64,000 nucleotides of DNA, from contig CAYQXV010000013.1 of the NCBI GenBank assembly GCA_964421675.1, positions 1 through 64,000 of the forward strand, read 5' to 3'. The notes below the pieces were generated by a model. That model was not told where the DNA came from. It saw only the letters and a list, made by a program, of their open reading frames with translations, and ran no database searches. The position numbers were made by a program, and so were the translations under genes. Below are positions 16,720 through 24,805 of this stretch, in pieces; within the stretch, counting starts at the first letter, position 1; the number at the start of each line of letters is the position of its first letter. The stretch is from CALLPQ01 sp964421675. Its GTDB lineage: Bacteria; Pseudomonadota; Alphaproteobacteria; Caulobacterales; Parvularculaceae.

Positions 16720-17976
16720 ATGACGATTATTGCCATCATTGTTGCGGCCGGGCGTGGCTCGCGCGCCGGCGCTGGCGGGCCTAAACAATATCGCGACCTT
16801 GTCGGCCAGTCCGTTCTCGCCAGAACCGTGACGCAATTCCTAGAGCATCCCCAAATCACCAAAGTGCGCGTGATCATTCACCGCGATGATCGCGATCTTT
16901 ATGATCAGGCAATGGCCGCGCTTCTGGACCATGATAAATTGCTCGATCCCGTTTTTGGCGGCGCACAGCGCCAAGATTCGGTGCGCTTGGGGTTAGAAAG
17001 CCTGGAACAGGCCGCACCGGGGTCCGTGCTCATCCATGATGCTGCGCGCCCCTTTGTCGATGCGCAAACCATAAGCCGCGTGATTAATGCGCTCGGCTCT
17101 GAGGGCGTTCACGGTGCAATCGCAGCGCTGCCCGTCTTCGATACGTTGAAGAAAGCGCAGTCAGACACCAATGCGCCGGTGATTGATGAGACCATCTCGC
17201 GGGAGAAATTATGGCGCGCGCAAACGCCTCAAGGGTTTGCCTATGAGGCAATTTTAACCGCTCATCGCAATCAAGCGGCAACCCCGTGCACCGATGATGC
17301 ATCCATTTTTGAAGCCGAAGGTTTATCCGTCAGCCTGGTCACCGGATCGCCGGATAATATGAAGATTACTCAGGCCGAGGATTTTGGGATGGCGCGNNNN
17401 NNNNNNNNNNNNNNNNNNNNNNNNNNNNNNNNNNNNNNNNNNNNNNNNNNNNNNNNNNNNNNNNNNNNNNNNNNNNNNNNNNNNNNNNNNNNNNNNACCG
17501 GACAGGGTTTTGATGTCCACGCATTTGAAGAGGGCCAGGCTGTGGTTTTATGCGGCGTGGAAGTGCCCCATACCCATAAACTAAAAGGCCATTCCGATGC
17601 GGATGTCGGGATGCATGCCTTAACCGATGCAATTTTGGGTGCCATTGCCCAAGGCGATATTGGCGATCACTTTCCCCCGTCCGATCCACAATGGCGCGGT
17701 GCGCCGTCTCATATTTTTCTTGAAAAAGCCTGCAGCCTTGTTCGCGAGCAAAATGGCGAGGTGACCCATTGCGATATTACATTGATTTGTGAGGCGCCGA
17801 AAATTGGCCCGCACCGGCAGGCCATGAAAACGGCCCTGTCAGAGATTATGGGAATTTCCGCCGACCGAATTTCAGTCAAGGCAACAACCACCGAGGCCCT
17901 TGGGTTCACGGGCCGGCGCGAGGGCATTGCTGCGATGGCAACCGCAACCGTGCGGCTGGAGGCTCCCACATCATGA
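16720..17976 (+). CDS. ispDF: Bifunctional IspD/IspF isoprenoid biosynthesis enzyme, cut by a gap in the linker
   Basis: The N-terminal domain is 2-C-methyl-D-erythritol 4-phosphate cytidylyltransferase (AAGRGSRAGAGGPKQY nucleotide loop; HDAARPFVD). The C-terminal domain is 2-C-methyl-D-erythritol 2,4-cyclodiphosphate synthase (GQGFDVHAF, HSDADVGMHALTDAILG metal-binding Asp/His). Together they catalyse the third and fifth steps of the MEP pathway. The fusion is common in alphaproteobacteria. The 100-N run at 17397-17496 falls exactly in the interdomain linker, so both catalytic domains are intact. Stops at 17976, overlapping pncC by 4 bases (ATGA). Confidence 0.95.
   Translation: MTIIAIIVAAGRGSRAGAGGPKQYRDLVGQSVLARTVTQFLEHPQITKVRVIIHRDDRDLYDQAMAALLDHDKLLDPVFGGAQRQDSVRLGLESLEQAAPGSVLIHDAARPFVDAQTISRVINALGSEGVHGAIAALPVFDTLKKAQSDTNAPVIDETISREKLWRAQTPQGFAYEAILTAHRNQAATPCTDDASIFEAEGLSVSLVTGSPDNMKITQAEDFGMAXXXXXXXXXXXXXXXXXXXXXXXXXXXXXXXXXXTGQGFDVHAFEEGQAVVLCGVEVPHTHKLKGHSDADVGMHALTDAILGAIAQGDIGDHFPPSDPQWRGAPSHIFLEKACSLVREQNGEVTHCDITLICEAPKIGPHRQAMKTALSEIMGISADRISVKATTTEALGFTGRREGIAAMATATVRLEAPTS
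17397..17496. other. Assembly gap (100 N)
   Basis: Exactly 100 N inside ispDF, between the IspD end (KITQAEDFGMA) and the IspF start (TGQGFDVH). Known fusions have a linker of some 10-20 residues here, so the true gap is likely shorter than 100 bases. Confidence 0.95.
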
Positions 17977-18500
17977 CCCGCGAAGATGAGATTTCCAAAG
18001 CCGCCAGTGCCCTGCTCGACCGCGCCGCGGAGCAAAATGTCTATCTTGCATGCGCTGAAAGCTGCACCGGCGGATTGATCATGGGCGCGCTTACGCAAAT
18101 TGCCGGTTCATCAAAAGCGGTTGATCGGGGATTTGTGACCTACACAAATAAAGCAAAGATGCAGGTTCTCGGCGTGCGCGCTGCGACCTTGCGAGACCAT
18201 GGCGCGGTTAGCGAGGCCACGGCAAATGAGATGGTGCTGGGTTGTCTGCAAAACTCTGCCTCGCAAATCGCAGTTGCCGTGACCGGCATTGCCGGGCCTG
18301 ATGGCGGGACAGCGGAAAAGCCGGTTGGCACGGTTTGCTTTGGCCTTGCCTATCAAACCGAGGGCATCATCTCGATTGAAACGCAAACCATGGTGTTTGA
18401 GGATAGATCATCGCCGCAAACCCGCACACTAATCCGCGAGGATACGGTGTTGCATGCCTTGGAGTTGATGAATTCCGCTCTTGATAAGCGCATCCCTTAA
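17973..18500 (+). CDS. pncC: CinA-family nicotinamide-nucleotide amidase
   Basis: 175 residues, the stand-alone CinA C-terminal domain. AESCTGGLIMGALTQIAGSSKAVDRGFVTYTNKAK carries the catalytic Ser/Lys elements and VTGIAGPDGGTAEKPVGTV is the other signature. It deamidates nicotinamide mononucleotide to nicotinate mononucleotide in pyridine-nucleotide recycling. Start overlaps the ispDF stop as ATGA, so the two are translationally coupled. The matching N-terminal CinA domain is encoded separately at 45796-46596. The 3' end overlaps the convergent VUT-family gene by 4 bases. Confidence 0.9.
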   Translation: MTREDEISKAASALLDRAAEQNVYLACAESCTGGLIMGALTQIAGSSKAVDRGFVTYTNKAKMQVLGVRAATLRDHGAVSEATANEMVLGCLQNSASQIAVAVTGIAGPDGGTAEKPVGTVCFGLAYQTEGIISIETQTMVFEDRSSPQTRTLIREDTVLHALELMNSALDKRIP

Positions 18501-19198
18501 GCGCCGCCAAATCCCCCGCGGGGTCGCAATCGACGGCGCAAGAGCCCATAGACCGGCAACAGCAACGCGGAAAAAACCAGCATCACAAGAAGATTGCCGA
18601 CAAGCCACCCGCCCCATGGCAGGTTTGTGTGCCAATAGGCAACCGGGAAATAAATAATGGATGTCACAAAATATCCAACGCATGCGGAATAAAACGGCGC
18701 GCGCCACCAGCGCCCGCCCCCGCGCACAATATCGTAAAACCCAACCGAGACGAGTTGGCCCGACATATGACCGGCCACCAGCGCCACAATAAACCGCACC
18801 CCCGGAAAATCCCCCTCTTCAATGACAGCTGCCAAAATCGAAAGCTCAAACAGCATAAAAACCGCCAGCACAGTCCAAGCGGCAATAATCGCATAGGAGA
18901 CTTCCGACCCGCCAAACCGCCGGGCAAACAACAGGCTGATTAATGGCACAATCGCCAGCACAACATGGCCGGAACTGATCCAGTCCGCAGGCCTTAACCC
19001 CGGCAATAGGCCAAAGGGCGAGTCCAGATAGCGCGCTGGCATATCGACCATCAAGATCCCAATCACCAGCGGGATGGTCAGCGCAATGGCCATCAGCGCA
19101 ACCCGCACGCCCATTGAGCCAAATTGCTGCATATCCTGCGCAAGCCGTTGCGCCGGCGTTAACCGTCTACGCGTCCCATTATCGTCATGCTGGTGCAT
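18497..19198 (-). CDS. VUT (DUF165) family membrane transporter, probable queuosine precursor or vitamin permease
   Basis: About 233 residues with six or so transmembrane helices. GHMSGQLVSVGFYDIVRGGGRWWRAPFYSACVGYFVTSIIYF resembles the conserved QLxDVxxFDxLR...WxAPxxSSLxGxxxDTxxFF block of the YhhQ/VUT family, though the usual D of the QLxD motif is replaced by S. Members import queuosine precursors or related compounds. No preQ1 riboswitch could be recognised upstream. ATG 19198 is preferred to 19303 because it keeps a short basic cytoplasmic tail. A tRNA-Pro gene lies 143 bp upstream on the same strand. Confidence 0.7.
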   Translation of the reverse strand: MHQHDDNGTRRRLTPAQRLAQDMQQFGSMGVRVALMAIALTIPLVIGILMVDMPARYLDSPFGLLPGLRPADWISSGHVVLAIVPLISLLFARRFGGSEVSYAIIAAWTVLAVFMLFELSILAAVIEEGDFPGVRFIVALVAGHMSGQLVSVGFYDIVRGGGRWWRAPFYSACVGYFVTSIIYFPVAYWHTNLPWGGWLVGNLLVMLVFSALLLPVYGLLRRRLRPRGGFGGA

Positions 19199-19340
19199 TT
19201 TACCCACTATATTGATTGCGCCCGACTCTTCTCTATTGCGATTCACGCATGGGAGATAAAATAACAGGTAAATTCTAACAAGAAAATTGCGTGCTTGACC
19301 CAAAATAGGGCCCGCAATCTCATTGCCTTGATCGTGATAA

Positions 19341-19417
19341 TGGTCGGAGCGGCGGGATTTGAACCCACGACCCCTACACCCCCAGTGTAGTGCGCTACCA
19401 GGCTGCGCTACGCTCCG
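19341..19417 (-). tRNA. tRNA-Pro (GGG)
   Basis: 77 nt. Read on the minus strand the acceptor stem CGGAGCG pairs with CGCTCCG, followed by an encoded ACCA end. The D arm is GCGC-AGCCTGGTA-GCGC, the anticodon stem-loop is CTACA-CTGGGGG-TGTAG (anticodon GGG), and the T arm contains GGTTCAAATCC. Confidence 0.96.
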
Positions 19418-19499
19418 ACAGAAAATTGGTCATAGCAGTTTCGCTGCATTTGTCCAATCTAGATGAGAAAATTTGGCTCTCTCTAATCGATGCCCCAAA

Positions 19500-20807
19500 T
19501 TACTTCTGAAATGAGTAAAAGCTGCCCATATTTAACAGCTCGGTCAACGCATCAAGCGCGCCGAAACATTCGACGGCAAGCTGGGGATCGCGCAGATCAT
19601 CAGGAGCGAGACGATCGCGGTAATGGGCGCTTACCCACGCTTCGAGTTTTTTGATTTTGCCGTCATCCAAAATAAAATTCGGGTTCACCGCCGCGCGCTC
19701 TTCAGCTGAAAGCGCAACTCGCAAGCGCAGGCACGCAGGCCCGCCCCCATTGCGCATACTTTCGCGCACATCGCGATAGATGATTTGCGTGATTGGATTA
19801 TCCATGCTGGTTAGGCTGGCAAGATAGTCCGAAACGCCCTTATGGTTTTCAGATTCTGAGGGCAATATAAGCGCCATCTCGCCGCCGGGCAGGCTCAACA
19901 ATTGCGAGTTGAACAGATAGGTGCCAATCGCATCTGCAAGACTTACCTGCGCTGCGGGCGCTTCTACGATCTGTAGGTTTGGCATTTGCGCTTTGAGAGT
20001 GGCCAATACTTCCGGTTGATCTTCAAAAGATTGTTCGTGCAGGAACAAAACATTTTCATTGGCAACGCCGACAACATCATTGTGGAAGGCCCCCGCATCC
20101 AGAGCTGCGCGCGATTGGCAAATAAAATTGGTGCGGCTTGGATCAAGGCCAAACCCGCGGGCAACAGCCCGGCTTGCCCCCTCAGCTTGGCGCGCCGGAT
20201 AACGCTCCCCATCAACGCCGTAAACAAAGATATGAAGACCAGAAGCGCCATGTTCGTCGCATAAGCGCCCATGGTTTGCCGCCCCTTCATCGCCAAAATG
20301 TACACCGCCTGTCAAAATAGGATGATGAAGGAAGTGCTTATCATTGTTGAACATGTGTTTTAAAATTTGCGCCGTGGTCTCCGCCTCGATGGTGCGGTGC
20401 AAATGACTGGCAAGATTGGCCGGGGTAAAATGAACCTTACCGTCCGGTGTATCTTGCGAAGGCGCGATGGTTGCCGCATTTGCTGTCCACATGGAAGATG
20501 CGGAATAAATATTGGCAAGAAAGCCGGGATCATAGGCGGCAGCTTTCGTGAGTATTTCGGCATCGCTGCCGCGAAAGCCTAGATTATGCAAAACATGAAG
20601 CGCCGGGCGATCTTGCGGGGGAATAAACCCTTGCACCAGACCCAGCTCCATCACCGAGCGCATTTTTGACAAGCCCTGAAGCGCGGCCTCGCGCGGATTA
20701 GAGGCATTGCCCTTATTGGTCGCCGAGGCGACATTTCCAAGGGCAAGGCCCGCATAATTGTGCGAGGGGCCAATCAACCCGTCAAAATTGACTTCCATAT
20801 AGGTCAT
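19500..20807 (-). CDS. astB: N-succinylarginine dihydrolase
   Basis: 435 residues, full length. EVNFDGLIGPSHNYAGLALGN at the start and GGVHFGDEGAANH, DVRESMRNGGGPACLRLRV are AstB signatures of the amidinotransferase fold. It releases two ammonia and CO2 from N2-succinylarginine to give N2-succinylornithine, step two of the AST arginine-degradation pathway. Last gene of the minus-strand cluster M20 hydrolase-astA-astD-astB, 39 bp after astD. Confidence 0.96.
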   Translation of the reverse strand: MTYMEVNFDGLIGPSHNYAGLALGNVASATNKGNASNPREAALQGLSKMRSVMELGLVQGFIPPQDRPALHVLHNLGFRGSDAEILTKAAAYDPGFLANIYSASSMWTANAATIAPSQDTPDGKVHFTPANLASHLHRTIEAETTAQILKHMFNNDKHFLHHPILTGGVHFGDEGAANHGRLCDEHGASGLHIFVYGVDGERYPARQAEGASRAVARGFGLDPSRTNFICQSRAALDAGAFHNDVVGVANENVLFLHEQSFEDQPEVLATLKAQMPNLQIVEAPAAQVSLADAIGTYLFNSQLLSLPGGEMALILPSESENHKGVSDYLASLTSMDNPITQIIYRDVRESMRNGGGPACLRLRVALSAEERAAVNPNFILDDGKIKKLEAWVSAHYRDRLAPDDLRDPQLAVECFGALDALTELLNMGSFYSFQK

Positions 20808-20846
20808 TTTAAAAGCTCTAATTGGGTGTTGTTAAAATTGGATCGG

Positions 20847-22310
20847 TCAAGCGCGCAGCCCAACAGCATCTTCAGGTTTTGCGAGCAAAGTCTCCCCCTC
20901 CATACTCGCGACGGGGTAGGCACAATAGTCGGCGGCATAAAATGCGCTGGGACGATGATTGCCGGAATGTCCGATGCCGCCAAACGGGGCGGCCCCGCTA
21001 GCGCCTGTGGTTTGGCGGTTCCAGTTTACAATACCCGCGCGCGAAAGCGCGGAGAACATTTCATAATTACTGCGCTGATCACTAAACAATCCAGCCGCTA
21101 ATCCAAACCGTGTATCATTGGCACGCTCAATCGCCGTTTCAAAATCGCCAACCCGGTAGACTTGCAGCATGGGGCCAAAATGTTCTTCATCAGGGAAGGA
21201 TGCGCTATCGGTCATGTCAATAATCCCTGGACGGATGAATGCACTCCCCTCGCCTTCATGCTCGATGGGCACTATTGCTTTGCCGCCAGCCGCTAACCGA
21301 TCCGCAAATGCAGTTGCCAGCCCCTTTGCTGCGCGATCATGAATGAGCGGACCCATAAATGGCTGCGGGTCGGAAAAGGCCGCGCCGACCATAACGCGCT
21401 GCGTCATTTCGGATAGCGCCTTTAGCGCCGCATCGCCTCTCGCACCAGTGGGAACAATGAGACGGCGCGCGCAGGTACAACGCTGGCCTGCGGTCAGGAA
21501 TGCCGATTGCACGACACCGTAGGCCGCCGATTCAATATCTTCCGTATCCCACCAAATGAGGGGATTATTGCCGCCTAACTCAAGGGCTAAAATTTTCTCA
21601 GGCATGGTTGCAAAATGTTGATGCAAGATCATGCCGGTTCTTGATCCACCGGTAAACAAAAGCCCATCAATATCGGGGTGCGCGGTGATTGCCTCGCCGG
21701 TTTCGCGTGCGCCTTGCACAAGATTGATAACACCCTCAGGTACGCCCGCCTCGGCAAGCTTTTCAACCACAATTGCCAAAGGCCCCGGCGTTAACTCGCT
21801 GGGTTTTACGACAACGCTATTGCCCGCCAACAAGGCCGGAACAATATGGCCATTGGCAAGGTGAGCGGGAAAATTAAACGGCGCAAGTACCGCCATAACC
21901 CCGTGGGGGCGATGGCGTAAAACGCCGCTCGTTGCCCCGGTTGCGGTCTCGCGCGTGCCCGCGCGGTCGGCTTGCGCCTTAATCGACAGATCGACCTTGC
22001 CGGCAACGGCAGCAGCTTCGGTTTTTGCCTCCCAAAAAGGCTTACCATTTTCATGAGAAATAGAGCGCGCCAAACGCTCCCCATCCGCGCGAATAAGATC
22101 GCGGTAGCGCTCTAAAATTGCGATGCGTTCACTCAGCGGTGTTAACGCCCATTTTTGAAATGCCGAGCGCGCCGCTGTGATCGCATCATTGACCTCATCT
22201 GGTGTTGCTTGGCGGCCAGACCAGACGGTTTCCTTCGTTGCCGGATCGAGCGAGGTTAAGGTCTCGCCTGCCCCTTCAATCCAGCGTCCATTGATAAAAT
22301 GGCTATTCAT
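20847..22310 (-). CDS. astD: N-succinylglutamate 5-semialdehyde dehydrogenase
   Basis: About 487 residues of the aldehyde dehydrogenase superfamily. It holds the NAD-binding VLAPFNFPAHLANGHIVPALLAGNSVVVKPSELTPG region (shortened here), LLFTGGSRTG, ALELGGNNP with the catalytic Glu, and GQRCTCARR with the catalytic Cys. AstD oxidises succinylglutamate semialdehyde to succinylglutamate. The frame opens at a TTG (22322); the ATG at 22310 has GGAG 7 bases upstream. It starts about 18 bp after the astA stop, so the two are in one operon. Confidence 0.95.
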   Translation of the reverse strand: MNSHFINGRWIEGAGETLTSLDPATKETVWSGRQATPDEVNDAITAARSAFQKWALTPLSERIAILERYRDLIRADGERLARSISHENGKPFWEAKTEAAAVAGKVDLSIKAQADRAGTRETATGATSGVLRHRPHGVMAVLAPFNFPAHLANGHIVPALLAGNSVVVKPSELTPGPLAIVVEKLAEAGVPEGVINLVQGARETGEAITAHPDIDGLLFTGGSRTGMILHQHFATMPEKILALELGGNNPLIWWDTEDIESAAYGVVQSAFLTAGQRCTCARRLIVPTGARGDAALKALSEMTQRVMVGAAFSDPQPFMGPLIHDRAAKGLATAFADRLAAGGKAIVPIEHEGEGSAFIRPGIIDMTDSASFPDEEHFGPMLQVYRVGDFETAIERANDTRFGLAAGLFSDQRSNYEMFSALSRAGIVNWNRQTTGASGAAPFGGIGHSGNHRPSAFYAADYCAYPVASMEGETLLAKPEDAVGLRA

Positions 22311-22328
22311 TGCGATCTCCAAATAGGT

Positions 22329-23351
22329 CTACCATGCCGTCACACGCACTTGATCGCTGGCATTGATCTGCAGTGCCTCTAACTGGCCTTTTGTCAGGAC
22401 TACCGAATTGTCCGATTTCGTTTTAAAGGTTCTCAAGCACCGATAAGAGCTTTGCTTGCCGGTTGCAACAAGCACCGGTTCAAGGCCTGCCGATTGCTTG
22501 ATTTCATCGACGACCGTGACGGGAGAAAGCGTGCTTTCGCGGACCGCACGAAGATTGCTGAGTTTTGCATCAAGAACAGGCCCGGCATCAAAAATATCGA
22601 CATAACCACGATATTCAAAACCCTCTTTTTCTAACATAGCAAAAGCAGGCTCTGCGCTGCGATGAGGTTTGCCGATACACGCTTTGGCCGCTTCCGGCAG
22701 CGTTGCAATATACAGCGGATAGGCAGGCATCAAGTCGGCGATAAATTGATTTCCGGCAATTGAGTTATGCTGATCGGCCGCTTCAAAATCCATATCAAAA
22801 AAGTATCGCCCAACCGCATCCCAGAAAGGTTGCTCGCCATTATCTTCGCGCCATCCCCGAAGCTCCGCACACACACGGTCTGCAAAAATTTCTGGGGATT
22901 GCGCCATAAACAAATAGCGCGAGCGCGCAAGCAGCTTTCCAAAGCCGCCCCCTTGCGAAGATGGATCAAGGAATAATGAACCCACTTCTGCTGCCCCGGT
23001 AAAGTCATGGGTAGGCACCAAAAGCCGGCGCGATACGCGTTTGCCCAATTGCTCAGAGAAATGAAACATCGTGTTGATGCGATAATTCACAAATCCTGAC
23101 TGCAAGCCGATTGAAGAAAAAATCGCCGATGTACCAATGACAACGCCGTCCTTTTCGAGCACCAGCAAGTAAACCTCACCGCCCGGTTCGGTAACCTTTT
23201 TTGCAAAGCTCTCAAGGGTAAAATCGATACGCCGACGCAGCGCATCTTCATCCATGGGCAGGTTGGTCATGCCCCCGCCTGTCAGTTGGGCCAAGGCGTG
23301 AATTTGAGCAAAATCGCGCTCTTCCACAGGGCGCATAAAAGCAACGCTCAT
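22329..23351 (-). CDS. astA: Arginine N-succinyltransferase
   Basis: 340 residues, usual length. MRPVEERDFAQIHALAQLTGGGMTNLP, GTSAIFSSIGL, EVGSLFLDPSSQGGGFGKLLARSRYLFMA and FEYRGYVDIFDAGP are conserved AstA blocks. It transfers succinyl from succinyl-CoA to arginine, committing it to the AST pathway. Its ATG shares one base with the stop of the M20 hydrolase gene (TAATG), so the two are tightly coupled. Confidence 0.96.
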   Translation of the reverse strand: MSVAFMRPVEERDFAQIHALAQLTGGGMTNLPMDEDALRRRIDFTLESFAKKVTEPGGEVYLLVLEKDGVVIGTSAIFSSIGLQSGFVNYRINTMFHFSEQLGKRVSRRLLVPTHDFTGAAEVGSLFLDPSSQGGGFGKLLARSRYLFMAQSPEIFADRVCAELRGWREDNGEQPFWDAVGRYFFDMDFEAADQHNSIAGNQFIADLMPAYPLYIATLPEAAKACIGKPHRSAEPAFAMLEKEGFEYRGYVDIFDAGPVLDAKLSNLRAVRESTLSPVTVVDEIKQSAGLEPVLVATGKQSSYRCLRTFKTKSDNSVVLTKGQLEALQINASDQVRVTAW

Positions 23352-24658
23352 TATTTTTGCTCCGTAGTCTGATATTGGCCCGGATTTGCAATATCCCCGG
23401 CGGCTATTTTCATGAGTAAAAGGGCTGAAAGACGCGCGCGTTCCTCAAGACTATCGAGTTTTGCATATTCCTGCGCGCTATGAATGTTTGCCCCCCTCAC
23501 CCCAAGCGTATCGACAACAGGAATGCCCGCCGTCGCAATATTATTGCCATCGCAACACCCGCCGGTTGCTTGCCATTTCACCGTTAGCCCCAACTCCTCG
23601 CCAATTGATCGCACAGCTTTAAAAAAGGCATGGGTTTTTTCATCCATCGGCTTTGGCGGGCGGTAAAAACTGCCATGGGAGGTGGCTTCAATATTGTCGG
23701 CCTGGTTGATTTGCTGCAGCGCCTCATCAAGTTGCGTCAAAAACCAATCGCCATGGTCTTTTTCTTCAATGCGCACATTAAACCTGACGACGGCAAGGTC
23801 GGGAACGACATTGTTCGGCCCGCCCCCTTCAAGACGCGCAACATTGACCGTTAGCCCTTCGCGCCCGCCGCTTAACCCGTCAATGATGGTTATAAACCGG
23901 CTCGCCGCTGCAATGGCGTTAGCCCCTAAATGATGTTCGCGCCCGGCATGGGCAGCCTTGCCCTTTACGGTCACGGTGAAATTGCCGCTCCCCTTGCGTG
24001 CACCGGCGAGTGAGCCATCCACGAGTGCTGGTTCATAGATACAGGCAAAATGAGCATTATGGGCCGCCTCAACCATTGCCGGGGCCGAGCCCAAAGACCC
24101 AATCTCTTCGTCGGCATTGATGATGACCTCATAACCAATTTGGTCTGCCCATGGTGAGGCCATAACCGTCTTTAAGGCATAGAGCATGACCAAAAGGCCG
24201 CCCTTCATATCGGCCGCGCCCGGCGCATTGAGCGTGTCCTCATCGATAAAGGTCGCCGACTGGAAGGGGTGATCAGCGGGAAAAACCGTATCCATATGCC
24301 CGGTCAACAAAACCCGGACGGGGGCCTGCGGGTTATGGATGAGCCGCACCATATCGCCCACGGGCATATGTTCTAAAACGCCGTCAGAGCGAATCTTTTC
24401 ATGGGGAATGGACGGGACCCTCGTGACCTCGCCCGGCAGCTCGCCAAAGGCATCGACCAATTGATCGGCCATTTTGCCGAGACCTTCCAAATTGGTGCTG
24501 CCTGAATTGGTCGCACACCACGCCAGCAGCCGTGGCTGCATTTGTGCGCGNNNNNNNNNNNNNNNNNNNNNNNNNNNNNNNNNNNNNNNNNNNNNNNNNN
24601 NNNNNNNNNNNNNNNNNNNNNNNNNNNNNNNNNNNNNNNNNNNNNNNNNNTAGACCAT
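23351..24658 (-). CDS. M20 family metallohydrolase (CPG2-like) of the arginine cluster, N-terminus cut by a gap
   Basis: Peptidase M20 fold: GHMDTVFP (His and Asp metal ligands), GAADMKGG (Asp), NADEEIGSLGS (catalytic and metal Glu), VKGKAAHAGREHHLGANAI (dimerisation domain) and TGGCCDGNNIA. It most resembles glutamate carboxypeptidase-type hydrolases. It is the first gene of the ast cluster and is coupled to astA. AstE, the M14-type succinylglutamate desuccinylase, is absent from this cluster, so hydrolysis of succinylglutamate or a related acylated amino acid is a reasonable inference. An N run (24551-24650) removes roughly residues 4 onward of the N-terminus. The likely ATG is at 24656-24658; the frame upstream of it looks non-coding. 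Confidence 0.8.
   Translation of the reverse strand: MVXXXXXXXXXXXXXXXXXXXXXXXXXXXXXXXXXXRAQMQPRLLAWCATNSGSTNLEGLGKMADQLVDAFGELPGEVTRVPSIPHEKIRSDGVLEHMPVGDMVRLIHNPQAPVRVLLTGHMDTVFPADHPFQSATFIDEDTLNAPGAADMKGGLLVMLYALKTVMASPWADQIGYEVIINADEEIGSLGSAPAMVEAAHNAHFACIYEPALVDGSLAGARKGSGNFTVTVKGKAAHAGREHHLGANAIAAASRFITIIDGLSGGREGLTVNVARLEGGGPNNVVPDLAVVRFNVRIEEKDHGDWFLTQLDEALQQINQADNIEATSHGSFYRPPKPMDEKTHAFFKAVRSIGEELGLTVKWQATGGCCDGNNIATAGIPVVDTLGVRGANIHSAQEYAKLDSLEERARLSALLLMKIAAGDIANPGQYQTTEQK
24551..24650. other. Assembly gap (100 N)
   Basis: Exactly 100 N near the 5' end of the M20 hydrolase gene. Edges show no overlap. Related proteins suggest only some 10-20 residues are missing, so the run is probably a placeholder. 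Confidence 0.93.
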
Positions 24659-24805
24659 TGCGAAAGATCGCCAAAGAGTTATGCTCCTAGTCTGCGAGGG
24701 GCAAAACCGTGTATAGGACGTCGCGCACAGCGATGGCTCTCTAGTTGCTGCGGCTTCAATCGCGACGCCTCTTGAGGGGCGTTTGAAAAAGGGTATTTGC
24801 ATTTC

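Noticed and set aside
19199..19340. preQ1 riboswitch upstream of the VUT-family gene
   Set aside because: The expected short pseudoknot pattern could not be drawn; only AT-rich sequence and a tRNA gene are present.
24659..24802. Extended N-terminus of the M20 hydrolase upstream of the gap
   Set aside because: Residues such as TREPSLCATSYTRFCPSQTRS have no coding character, and the frame overlaps the expected hpnN promoter; the ATG at 24658 is better.
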